DNA of 64,000 nucleotides from Tetradesmus obliquus (taxonomy: Eukaryota; Chlorophyta; Chlorophyceae; Sphaeropleales; Scenedesmaceae), in assembly GCA_030272155.1 (NCBI GenBank), contig CP126192.1, positions 5,862,501-5,926,500 on the forward strand, written 5' to 3'. This document shows positions 51,395 to 62,714 of the stretch, one piece after another. The translations under genes were made by a program, and so were the position numbers. The notes under the pieces were generated by a model. It was given only the letters and a program-made list of their open reading frames with translations. It searched no databases and was not told the origin of the DNA. Position 1 is the first letter of the stretch, and every line of letters starts with the position of its first letter.

Positions 51395-54358
51395 GGAACC
51401 TGCTGTTGCTGCTGTGGTGGTGGCGCCACCTGCTGCTGTTGCTGCTGTTGCTGCGGCACTGCAATTGACGCTTCGCCTGTGCTCGGCACACTGGGCACGG
51501 GTCCCAACGCTGCTGCTGCTGGTGTTTGTGTTGTAGCCACAGCTGCTGCATCAGCACTGCCGCCACTGACAACAGGCACGTCTGCCGTGACAGCACCAGT
51601 GGAAGCTGCGGTTGCTGCTGCTGCTGCTGCTCCCGCAGCATCACTGCTTGGTGCTGCAGGCGTGCTTCTGAGTTGCTCCACAGCTGCGGCTGGCGTGGCA
51701 GTGCCGCTTGCTGCAGCTTGTGGTGAAAGTTGTGCGCCACCTTCCACCGCTGTCACAGCTGCGGCTGCAGCAGGCGCTAACAGCGGCTGTTCAACACAAG
51801 AAGCGGCAGGCATGCTGCTACTGCAGGTGTCGCCAGCAGGCAGCACAGCACCGCCTTGCAGTGGCTGCGTGGTGACTTGCAAAGCTGACGATGCGTCAGA
51901 GACGGGTGCCTCAATGCTGCTGCTTGAGGGCACCAGCGGCTGCTGCAGCAGCTGCTGCTGCTGCTCCTTGCCAGCGTCGGTGCCAGCTGCTGGCGTTGAT
52001 GCTGTTGGCTGCTGCTGCTGATGCATTTGGCCATTAGGTGCTGCACCTTGAGCAGTGCCCACATCTGCCGCTGCTGGACCATCGCCGGTGGCTTGCATGT
52101 GATGCTGTTGAGGTGCTGCTGCTGTCACATCACCAGCAGTAGAAGATGAGGGTGGCTGGCCTGTTGCAATTGCAGCGGCATCTGCCAGCTGTGCTGAGCC
52201 TGCCGCAGGGCCAGTCGCTCCAGCCTCAACTGCACCGCCTGCTGCTATGTCCTGCGGTGCTTCCGCAGCTGCGCTGCCACTGCCAGCTGCAACAGCAGAT
52301 GGTGGTTGCTGGCCCGTCTGCCGTGTGGCGTCTGATGTCAACTCCTGCTGCTGTTGCTGCTGCTGCAATGGCGGCTGTTCCGCTGCTGTATCAGAGGCAG
52401 CAGCGCTGTCAAACACTGGCTGCTGCTGGGCAACGCCACCTGTTACACCTGCACCTGGGGCGCTCGCTGGTACCTGAGCTGCACCCGCGCTTGCATCCAC
52501 AGGCGTCGTGTCTGCGGCTGCAGCTGCAGGCGCAGCAGCCGGCTGCTGTCCTATCTGCTGATCCCGTCCCACGTCGGCTTGTGCTGGCTCCTGCAAGAGC
52601 ACCTGCTGCGGCTGCGGTGTCGGCAGCTGCTGCTGCGCCGCTGGCGTCAGCAGCTGCTGCTGCTCCGCAAATAGCTGCTGCTGCTGCTCGTGCTCCTCGC
52701 CCTCAGCCTCCAGCTCCTGCAGCGCCAGCGCCTCTTCTAACTCCTGCGCTGCACTCACGCCCAGCACCTCGATCCAGTTCATCGCGCACATCGCCTCACT
52801 CCCGTAATGCGTGTCAAACGTCAGCAGCAGGTAGCGCACGCGGCTGCGCTGTGGTAGTGAGAAGGCCTGCGTGCCTCGCCTGTTCTCTGCAGTGAAGCTG
52901 CCCAGCAGCTGCCAAGATTCTGAGGCCAGGCTGGCGGTTAAATCGGGCCCGTCCTTGCGCGGGTGGCTGGAGCGGCCAAACACGCGGAAGGTGTGCACCC
53001 TGCTGCTGTAGAGCTCCTTCATGGTGAGCTTCACCGTTTCAACAGTGCCCAGCTGCGGCAGCAGCATGCAGCGGCAGGATCATAGTCAGATTGCCAATTA
53101 CGCCACATGGCAGCAGGATGCAGCAGCAGGATGCAGCGGCAGCGCCCAACGCACAGGAGGCCTTCAGCAACGCATGTGATGCTGATGCAGTTGCACGGAG
53201 TCGGCCGAACAGCTCTGACATGCAAGGGCCAGCAGCACAACCAGGCCGGCAACTGCCGCGCAGTAGCTGCAAGCCACTGAGTAGCTGTTGTGCACCTATG
53301 CCAGGTTGCAATATCCACATGTGTTGCACTTGTGCCAGCTGCTGCCGTGCCTTCCATCCTGCAAGCGCGACCCGCCCCGCCTCACACCTGCGACAGCTCG
53401 ATGATCATCCACTTGTGTGCCACGCAGTCATTCTTCATGAAGGAGTCGATGTCTTTGTCTATTGCTCTCTCAGGCCTCTTCGCCTCCGGGTTGGCTGCCA
53501 GCACGCTTGCGCCATCAGACAGGTCAGCTAGGTTGAGCAGCCGTCGCACTGGCGACGGAGGCGGGGCCCGCTGCTGCTGCTGCAGCTGCTGCTGCTGGCT
53601 TGCATGAGCCGGGACTGCTGCAGTTCCAGGGGTGGGTGTTGTCAATGGCTGCACTGGTACTGCTGTGACTGGCACCTGCTGCTGAGCGGCATCTGCTGCG
53701 GCTGGCTGCTGCATGGTTGCTGCTGTTGCGTCTCCAGCAGGGGTTGGTGGTTGCTGCTCCGGCTGTTGAGGCAGAGCCTGGCTGCTGTCCTGCAAGCTGA
53801 ATTGCTGCTGCGTATCCTGTGGTGCATGTAGCTGCTGTGGCAAGGGCTGGAAGAGCTGTTGCTGCTGCTGCTGCTGTTGTGCTGCTGCCTGCATTTCCTG
53901 CACCTGCTGCTGCTGAAGCTGAAGCTGTTCCTGCTGTGCTTGCAGGTCTGCTGCAGGGTGTGCAGTGGATGTGCTGGCTGCTGCTGCAGCCCCTGGCACT
54001 TGCGAGCCTGCAGCAGCTGCTGTGTCAAGTTGCAAAGACTGTCCACTGCACATGCCTGCCTGCTGGCACTGCTGCACTTCGTCCGTTTTATCTGCGCGGC
54101 TTGGCGATTGGCCCTCGATGAATGTTGGGTATGGCGAGAAGCCGCCAAACCGTGTGCTGACCCTGAGCAACTGTGGCCACAGAACAGCAGGTGTCATGAC
54201 AAGGCATCTAGGTTAGTATATACGGCTTCCCAGAGAGACAGGGATGGTGGGCATGTGTTGGTCAAGCTACCCCAGCGCGCTGAGGGTGTAGCAGTAACCA
54301 CCACCTACCTGCCAGGGTGCGTAAGCTGACAGACCGGCTGCAGGGACCAATTCTCCAT
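50557..54358 (-). CDS. Mid-SUN domain protein (plant SUN3-5 / SUCO type)
   Basis: Three exons keep frame: 54309-54358, 53388-54162, 50557-53052, giving 1106 aa. The central SUN domain (residues about 225-375) contains GASVLAANPEAKRPERAID, KWMIIELSQ, ELYSSRVHTFRVFGRSSHP, WQLLGSFTAENRRGTQAF and FDTHYGSEAMCAMNWIEVLGV. Next comes a 500-residue Gln/Ala/Pro low-complexity stretch, then a predicted coiled coil (about 890-940). The C-terminus has two membrane helices, around WAIVTALSLTCILGLCLLL and VALCCLAVLNGMLAGLLSVW. SUN in the middle with two C-terminal helices is the plant mid-SUN layout. These sit in the ER and nuclear envelope and act in nuclear shape and ER protein quality. The expected N-terminal membrane anchor is not evident; an upstream exon may be missing. 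Confidence 0.82.
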
Positions 54359-54953
54359 TGCCGCCTGCACAGAACGCCAGTGTGTAAGGTGCGTTATGAT
54401 TTGTGCTGTCGGATTTGGCTGCCACATGCCCTTCTCATGATGTCATACCGTCTGCAAGCAGCAGGCTCCAGGAACTCCAGAGTAAGCAACATACAAACAG
54501 GCAGGGGCGAGTAGTTCGCCTTTTCAGAGACATACAAGGAATGTGGCAGGCGTGCACATCAATCTGTGCATCGGTTTGGCCAAACGAGGTGGCAAACAAC
54601 TTCACTTCAATGCGTGTGATCCCGACGCGCTACCAAAGCCCAAATTCTCGCCCATCGAGGCTATCTTCTGCCTCTGGAAGGGCAAATACGCCCATGCTGA
54701 GCATACAGCCCTAAGCCCTTTCACCAGTAACAGCAACTACTCAACTTCCCCCGTTCACCATGACCAATCATGGATTCCAAGCTCTGCAGGCGTCTTATTG
54801 TTTTGCAATCAGACTGAGTGGGTACCCCAGTGTCGTGCTTTGAGCCAACAGCTCAGGCAGACTTGCACTATCACTGCATTTTCCTCAACTTCACGCATCT
54901 TACATTCGTGCTTCACAGTAGGCGGACTTGTACAGCCTGAGCTCAGCAGAGGC
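54359..54953. promoter_or_regulatory. Divergent intergenic region between SUN and Aven-like genes
   Basis: These 595 bp separate opposed start codons. A plus-strand frame from 54543 runs through it into the Aven-like first exon, but the part before 54954 has no match and is probably 5' UTR. Confidence 0.45.
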
Positions 54954-56409
54954 ATGGACTTCAGCGTGAAGCAGGCTGCTAGGAGCAAACACAAGCACAC
55001 ACAGCACCTGAAGCGCGTGCATGGAGGCAGGGGCAGAGGTAGAGGAGGCAGCGGCAGCGCAGCCCGCACTGGGCCTGAGCTTGACAGCAACTATGATAGG
55101 TGCGTGCTTCCTCGCTGTAAACAGGGTATACCATCTGCTCAATACCATTCCCTTCACCTGGAGTTTAATTCTAAGCAGTGATCATCGCAGTGCTGCTGGT
55201 TGTACTGCTTACCTTGTACACCTGCTGTAACCTGTGCCCACCCGATCCCGCACAACCCCCAATGTACACATGCAAGCACACCCATCCAACATCACTCCTA
55301 TTTTGTAACCTGCTTGCATGCCTGCAGATACGGCATCTCGGACGATGAGGCTGCAGCAGATGCAGAGGCCCAGGTGCTGCGGCAGTCTGAGGGGGCAGAC
55401 CTAGAGCAGCTGCTGGCAGAGAGTGAGCAGTTTTACGCGCAGGCGCACTTCCGCTACCGCAGCTTCCTGGACACAGTCGACCCAGAGCCGCCGCCAGTGG
55501 ATGTGGCTGCACTGGAGCAGGTGCGGCGCTGGCAGCGGTGCTGGGGAAACGTCGCGTGTTATGTCGTCCACCACATAGGAGCAGCTGTCATGGTCCTGTT
55601 GCATTCGCTGTTACCGCCCTGGACGTCACAACCTGAGTTGTGTTGTGTGGCATGGCAGTCTGACCATGATGAGAGGAGATCAGCGGTGTTGTGCTTGGGC
55701 CAGCTGCTGAGCAGAGGTACCAGTTACTGCCTTCTGATCTTCCACGTGCAACGTGCTGGGCTTGGATTCGTACAGCAGCTTGCTGCACTGATGAACGTGC
55801 TGACACTCACCTGTGTGCATTTTTGCGGTGTAGGAGTTGGCTCTTCAAGTGGAGCCCCTTGTGCAGGCGCTGGCGCTGCTGCCGCCAGCAGAGCTGCTGG
55901 GCATTGATCCGCAGTTCCTGCTGGCATGTGACCCAGCTAACGACCTGGCAGGTGCAGGCCCGCCAGCAGCAGCAGCAGCATCAGCTACAAAGCCCTCAGC
56001 GCCGGGCATGCAGCCAGCAGCTCAGCAGCAACCACAGCAGCCGCTGCAGCAGGCCAGGATCAACCTGCCGCCTTTCCTGCAGCAGCGCCAGCCAGTTGCA
56101 GCAGGCAGCTCTGCAGCAGCAGCTCAACCACTGGTTTCGAAACAGGAAGAAGGCGAAGACGACATCTTACAGCAGCTGCTGTCTGGCACATCCTCTGCTC
56201 AACAACCAACAGCCGCAGCAGCTGCTGCAGCAAAACAAGTCAGTAGCGTGGCTCAGGGCAGCAGCAGCAACAGCAGCAGCACCAGCAGACCAGGCGTGCC
56301 GCCGCAGCCGGTGTCCCCGGCGGTATCAGCAGCAGCGCCACCAATGCGCATGCCAGCGCCTCCTGTGGCTGCAATGCCAGCACCTGCAGCTGCAGGATCT
56401 GGTGCGAGT

Positions 56410-56444
<35 letters not shown>

Positions 56445-56867
56445 GGGTGACGATGCTGATGAAGACTTGGACGAGCTGCTGGGGCTGTGCGGCGCTGCAC
56501 AAAAGCCGGCAAACACACAGGTTGGCGCAAACTCAAATAGCTTGCCTCTCAATGAGCGTTGTGTGTGTTTCACGCTGCAGGTGCAGTCGTCAACACACGC
56601 TGGCCACTTGCTAATGAGCATTGAGGTGCCCCGCAGCATACAGCAGGCGGTGTGCACTTGATGACGACCACAGCTGTGTACGAGCAACCTCCTGCTATGC
56701 ATCAGCAGGCATGCCAAGCCCTGGGTTTGATGCGGCACAGCAAACTCCATGTTAATAGCTGCTGCTGCCCTGCTGTGGTTGCAATGCAGGCAACCGGCCA
56801 ATCAGCTGCAGGCCAACCAGCAGCCAGCAAGAAGCAGAGCCTAGAAGAGTGGCTTGATGGATTTTAG
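54954..56867 (+). CDS. Aven-like RGG protein
   Basis: Four exons keep frame: 54954-55099, 55328-55520, 55834-56520, 56790-56867, giving 367 aa. The N-terminus has a run of RG repeats (GGRGRGRGGSG, about 27-37) and then SNYDRYGISDDEA. The middle has HFRYRSFLDTVDPEPPPVD and QVEPLVQALALLPPAELLGID. The end has DEDLDELLGL (about 320-330) and finishes LEEWLDGF. RG-rich start, a conserved tract ending in LPP/LPL-type residues, a xLDxLLxL motif and a final LEDWLD motif is the layout of Aven. In animals Aven is a cell-death and ATM regulator and an RGG RNA-binding protein. The relation is inferred from motif order, not overall identity. The last intron uses a weak donor (CAG|gttggc). Confidence 0.6.
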
Positions 56868-58159
56868 CAAGCCGGCGCTGGATTTGGGATGCTGAGGTCG
56901 CCTAGCGGCTGCTCTGCAGCTATTGTTCAAATGCTACGCTTGCAGTGTGTTGGAGACAGTTTACTTGGCCAATGGTAACAGTTACGCCGCTGATAGTGTG
57001 ACGTGTGCCGTAATGACAGGACGAATCTGTCGTGATGGTCATATCAGCAGCACGTTAGAATCACCGTGCTGGCAGCTTGTGGATGCCAGTAGTCGATTGT
57101 AAGGTCATGACCATTACTCCAGCAACCACATGATGATATCCGACGTCATCGTCATGCTGAGTCAGCAAAGCGCTTACCCTCAGGCTAACAAGCACACCAG
57201 TGCCACAACTTAGCAATTCGTCATTTTACATCATCAAACTGAATTCGCCATTTTACAACTTAGCAACTGCCAGTGGGAGGTGTCCACTGCATGTTGCAGT
57301 GCCAACTTCCTCTCTCGCACTTTGGCTTGGAAAAGTTGTTGAATGACAGCAATGCCATGCGCCTGGCATCCCAGATCGATCCTGATGACATACTTCTGGA
57401 CACCACGAAAACTGCTGGTCCTCAAACAAAGGGCCAGGCTGGCTGCAGCATGTCAAATGCCAGCAGCTGCCGCCTGCAAAACGAATAAGCTGGTGCCGAC
57501 TGCCGCCGAGCTCGCATGCCACGTGGTGCACCAGATACAGCGTCACCATGCATGCATTTTGCAGAACTGGCACGCACAGCAAATACATGATATGCTGCCT
57601 TAAGCACATCCAAGCTGACAGCGCCCAGAGCTCAGCCACAACAGCTACATTGGGGTACAAGATTGCTGCCCAGGACGCGGCAGGGCGCCGTAGTTAACAA
57701 TGCACCGTTTTGCTCGTGGCCAGCACTGGTGTATTGAATCTGTACAGAAGCCACCAACACCGACATGGTGTGCTCAGCACTGTGCTTCAAATGCCATGCA
57801 AACAAGTGGCAGAACTTCCTGCACTTGCAGATCTGCCGCCATTTGGCTGCCATGTAATGCCAGCCTACGCAAAAAGCGCCGTACCACAACTGCAGCAGAT
57901 CTTGTACGCCCTTGTTGTAGCAGCTGCACACTCAGGCACTCCAGCTGCCAGCAGTTGCACTGATTCTTATCAGGTGCCATGCTTCTAGCACAGAAGCCAC
58001 TGCAAAGACTGCAGCGCAGCACTACCGCACAGTGCACATGTCCAGCAATGCTTGAGGTGCGCAGTTGTGCATTTACCATGCCCAACACTGTCATTTCATA
58101 GCTTGCTCTTACAAGCCACAGGAGGAACAGAGTCCTGCATCATCAGCAGCCTCCGCTGA
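56868..58159. other. Convergent intergenic region between Aven-like and TIM10 genes
   Basis: It holds both 3' UTRs. TGTAA at about 57099 is a candidate algal poly(A) signal for the Aven-like gene. A plus frame around 57273-57488 has no splice partners or domain. Confidence 0.45.
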
Positions 58160-59279
58160 TCACTTGGCTGATCCTAGCAGCTGCCCCACGATGGCTACTA
58201 CCTGCAGCACAAAACAAAACACTAGGATCAATGATGTGTGAATATGCTATGCAGATGGTCAGTCAATGCTTGCATCTGCAAGAGACACTGCATGTCCTGG
58301 CTCCACTCGTTGTGGGGTAAAACGCACAGCATTGTACAACTGCACTCACAGGCCCCAAATGGCTTGAGGCGGCTGAGACTGCAGCATCTCTGTCGTTGAT
58401 CTGCTGTGTGCAGGTCGGTGTCACCTATGCTGCTGCTGCTGCTACTGCACTGTCTGCTTGATGCTGCTGTTGCTGGCTTCAGGCCTCACCTGCCAGTACT
58501 TGGCAGCACAGCGGTCCACGCAGCTGCTCTCACCCACACTCAGCACACCCTCCTTGTACCTGCACAGGTGCATTAGTGCCACAAACCTAGGTCAGCCTGA
58601 CAGTTTGACCATCACAGCGTTACACTGCATGTGCTGCTGCATGTCTCACATGCCTTTGTGGTGGAAGCAATGGCTTTGCTGCTGGTTGAGCGGCAGGGTA
58701 TCTGTGCTGCAAGCAGTGCCACTGCAAGTAAATGCAGCTGCAATGGAACTAGAAGGTGTATATATTCTTGCCACCCAGTAGCATGTAGTGCTGGCCTGCC
58801 ACGCACGGCTTTGCTGAGCACTTGTCATGGCAGCTTGCAACCATCCTGCAAGACGCAGCAGCACAGGCACAAAACAAATTTAGACACGCTGCCCGTGGCA
58901 CTGTGCGCAAGAATGCTTGAGCATTGAACATGCTTGAGTTGGCAGTGCTGCCCACACACAAGCCTTGAAGATGCTTGCGACTGGCATCAGGGTACCAACC
59001 TCGTGCCACAGCTGCAGCCTGCAGCCTGAGTCGATCCTGCTGTGCTCACCTGTTCAGTAGCTCCACACGGTACTCCAGCTCTGTGGCTGCCTACAAACAG
59101 ATGCCAATGAACGTGTGTTTAATGCTGCACATATTGGATGCCCTGCCGGCAGAGAGGCCAGATTGCTGCGCTCATCAGCAGCCTGCTGCGTGCAACAGCA
59201 GCGGCAGCAGCAGCAGTAGCTCACACACCATAGCCATAGCTGCAGCAGCTGCATGTGCGTCCTCTGCTGATCTAGACAT
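58160..59279 (-). CDS. TIM10: Small Tim chaperone TIM10 of the mitochondrial intermembrane space
   Basis: Five very short exons keep frame: 59229-59279, 59050-59090, 58807-58845, 58490-58559, 58160-58201, giving 80 aa. No single open frame covers them, so the gene is easily missed. The protein reads ELEYRVELLNRMVASCHDKC, then YKEGVLSVGESSCVDRC and VAIVGQLLG at the end. The twin CX3C motifs (CHDKC, CVDRC), spaced by 16 residues, and the YKE...L..GE..C pattern identify TIM10. It forms a hexamer with TIM9 that escorts hydrophobic carrier precursors to the TIM22 complex. Length matches the family (80-90 aa). There is no presequence, as expected for Mia40 import. Confidence 0.85.
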
Positions 59280-60093
59280 TCTGTATGGTTGGGCTGTTCA
59301 ATGAAAGGAGGCAGATAGAGACACAGGCAACCAGGGCAGATGCTGTTGTGCTGCTGTACGGGCGTGGGGCTTCACCAACGTAAGATCAATGACGTGAGAG
59401 CTTGCGATGAGCTTGGTACAAACCGCAAGACAGACATACACACCGCGTTCACTGCTGTCACCCGGTAAACCTGCCGGTTTCAGAGAATACAACGACGATC
59501 GCAGGCTATGTCATCACCCGCGCCAGTGTTTCTCTGTCTGTGGTTGTCGTTTATGCAAGATATAAGCGATCGGGCAGCAGAGGTATCTTCCCTGTTGACT
59601 GCTCCCGCTGCTACTGCTGCTGCTGCTGAAGCTGCACTTCACCCCTCTATAACAGCAGTGATACATCTGGAGCAGCACAGCAGCATATACAGCATGCCGA
59701 TCAACCTGTTTTCATTACATACAGGCAGTACACCATAAGTAGCTAGTCAAGGTAAGTTGAAGTGGTCAGGGTCCGTGAGCTTGTCATCCCCTGCCTTCTG
59801 CTCACTTACAAGATGCATCCAGAGCCAAAGTCACTGCCCACGCACCTTGAAACACATCTACAAAGCAGGCTCTGCAACTTCATTGTACATCTGTGCTACC
59901 ACTTGCAGCATTCACACACAGCATGCACAGCACTGCTTACAGTGTGCACATGCCTCCAGGTGCAACCTCAACTCAACATACAGTGCTTAGCCTCAGCCCC
60001 AAAACCTCTTTATGCAGCTTTCGGCCTGTTCTCTAATGAGTGTCACCAGACAGGCGTGCTGTGAAACAGTGACGCTGCATTCCTTGCTTGCAG
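59280..60093. promoter_or_regulatory. Divergent region between TIM10 and the LOTUS-RRM gene
   Basis: It should contain the TIM10 promoter and the unresolved 5' end of the LOTUS-RRM gene. A plus frame from 59508 (MSSPAPVFLCLW) is a possible first exon but could not be joined in phase. Confidence 0.4.
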
Positions 60094-61696
60094 GAACTGC
60101 CACCAGCAAGGTGGCAGGCAGCCGGCCTTGCCATGCAGCCGAGGGCCAGGCACCCGCTGTGGGGCGCAGGCGCAGCATCCTCAACAGGTGCAGCAGCAGC
60201 AGCAGCCGCAGCAGCAACAGCAGGCACCCAGCAGCATGCAGCTCAACCCAGCAGCACCCAGCAGCAGCAGCCGCAAGGCAAGCCATGGCTGTCGATGCTT
60301 CAGCAGCACGCTGGCGGTGCTGCTGCAGCAGGATCCGCAACATCAACAACATCCGCAGGAAGTCCTGCAAGCGGCCCGCACAGCAGCAGCGGCGGCCTGC
60401 CTGCGAATGCCACACCTGCACCTACAGCACATGCAGCACATGCAGCAGCAGAGCATGCGGCAGGCCATGCTGAGCAGCTGCTGGCCAGGCAGTTCCACTG
60501 CCGCATGCATGTGGCGCTGTTAGATGCGTGTTATAACGCTGTGCTGGCGCACCAGGAGCTGCTGCAGCAGGGCCTGCCTGCGCCGCCCTTCCCCATGTTC
60601 CCCATGGAGAAGCTTGTGGAGGGCTACGGGCACAGGTGAGGTTGTAGGGCAGTGCTGCTGCTGTTGCTGCTGCCAGGAGTAGTACTTGAGATGTTATGCA
60701 AGGGGATTGTGACGTGTGGAAGCTTGTGGAGGGCTACAGGCACAGGTGAGGCTGCTGGGGTGACGCCAGTGCTGCTGCTGCTGCTGCTGCTGCCAACTAG
60801 ACTGGCCCCGGATTGCTCTGCAGTGGTATGATTGAGGCGATTTGTAGTACGGGTGAGCTAGGCAGTAACTGATCGACGAGTTGCTAGAAGCAAGCCCAGG
60901 GGGTGCATGCACTGTTGGTTGCTGCTTCGATGTGCAGCCAGTCATGTAATTTGCTTGCCTTGGTTTGCTTGCACAACTGCTGCTCCAAGCATAACACACT
61001 GCAGTCTTTCCTCGTTGGCGAGGTGTCAAACGTTGTTGGACGCCATGCCTCAACTACGCATCTGCCTGCCGTGCCTGCTGCTGCTGCTGCTGCCGCAGCT
61101 TCAACTGCGAGCCCGACCTGCCGCTGGCGGGCTGCATGAGCATGCGGCAGCTGCTGGCGGGCAGGGACTTTGCGGAGCACGTGAAGATCATGGAGCAGGG
61201 CGTGCGAGGTAGGTGGCAGGCGCAGCTGCAGCAGTTGCCGCAGCGGCGGCGGCGGCAGTAGCAATGCCAAGTTTGTTAGTTGTAGATGCCTCCTTTCAGA
61301 ATAGCCTGAGAAGGCCGGGAGTGGTGCACACGTGGCATAAGCTCTGCCAGCTCACTGCACTTGCTGTTCCCTGACACCTCATACATGCTTACATCTTCCA
61401 CCTCGCCTGCCCTACAACGGTTCTGCTTGCAGACTCGCGGGGCCGCCCCCACACCATGGTGCAGCCGCTGAAGCGCTACGCTGACCTGGACACGCTGCAG
61501 CTGCTGCGCACATCCAAGATGGAGCTGCTGTCAACGCTCGACCAGCAGCTGCAGCTGCAGCAGGCACTGCCGTCCCAGCAGCAGCAGCAGCCGATGTCGC
61601 CGGCCAAGCGTGCGGCAGCTGCAGCGGGCGGCACTCCTGGATCTGGCGGCAGCCAAGGAGCTGCCACGCTGCGCAGGCGCAGTTCACAGGGCTCGG

Positions 61697-61728
<32 letters not shown>

Positions 61729-61826
61729 CAGGCATACACCGGTCAGGTGCCTGGCATGACGCAGCAACCAAACATGATGCAGCAGCCAGGCATGATGCAG
61801 CAAGGGTTTGGCATGATGAACCCGCT

Positions 61827-61864
<38 letters not shown>

Positions 61865-62679
61865 TGATGCTGATGCAGCAGCGCCAGCTGATGCAGCAGC
61901 AGATGATGCGGCAGCAGGTGATGCAGCAGCAAGGCGGCAACATGGGTATGGGTATGATTCAGCCAAACATGGGCATGATGCAGAACCCGATGCAAATGCA
62001 GCAGATGCAGCAGGGCCAGATGGGTATGGCAGGAGGCATGAGTGGCGCCCGGCAGCAGCAGCAAGCTGGTAATGCGCACCAGCAGACCCAGCAGCAGAAG
62101 AAGAAGCAGAGGCAGCAGGTGCAGCAGCAGCAGCAGCAGCAGGACCACCAACAGGAGCAGCCAGGGCAGGAGCAGCAGCAAGGCAGTGACGCTGCAGACG
62201 CTAGCGCTACTGCTGCTGCTGCTGCGCCTGCTGCTGCTGGTGCTGGTGGCGAGGGTCACCCTAACATGGATATGCCTGTGATGGACAACATACCACGCGC
62301 AATGAACATGCTGAAGACGATTCTGGCGTACCGCACAGCACCCAACCATGCGGACGGCCCCTACTTTCTGGATCAGGTGGGGTGCAGCAGCAGCAGCAAC
62401 AGCAGCAGCCGATGCAGCTGATGCTCATCATGGTGCATGCTGTCCCGGCTCCTTCGTGCTTTGTCTGGTGGAAGTGGCGGCATCTGCCGGGCGCCAGATT
62501 GCTGCTGCGGCCTGCAGCCAACTGCTGCATGGACATGCGTGTGAGAACAAACAAACAGAGTGCCTGCTGCAGCTGTTGTACATGCTCTGGCACTATGATT
62601 CTACACTCGGACTGGCATCCTGATGAGCATTGAGCGGCAACATACTCGGCCATGTTGCGCACCCCGCACCTGCAAACCA

Positions 62680-62714
<35 letters not shown>

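Noticed and set aside
54543..54953. Plus-strand frame upstream of the Aven-like start
   Set aside because: In frame with the next part but with no recognisable sequence; the ATG at 54954 gives the expected short N-terminus, so this is more likely 5' UTR.
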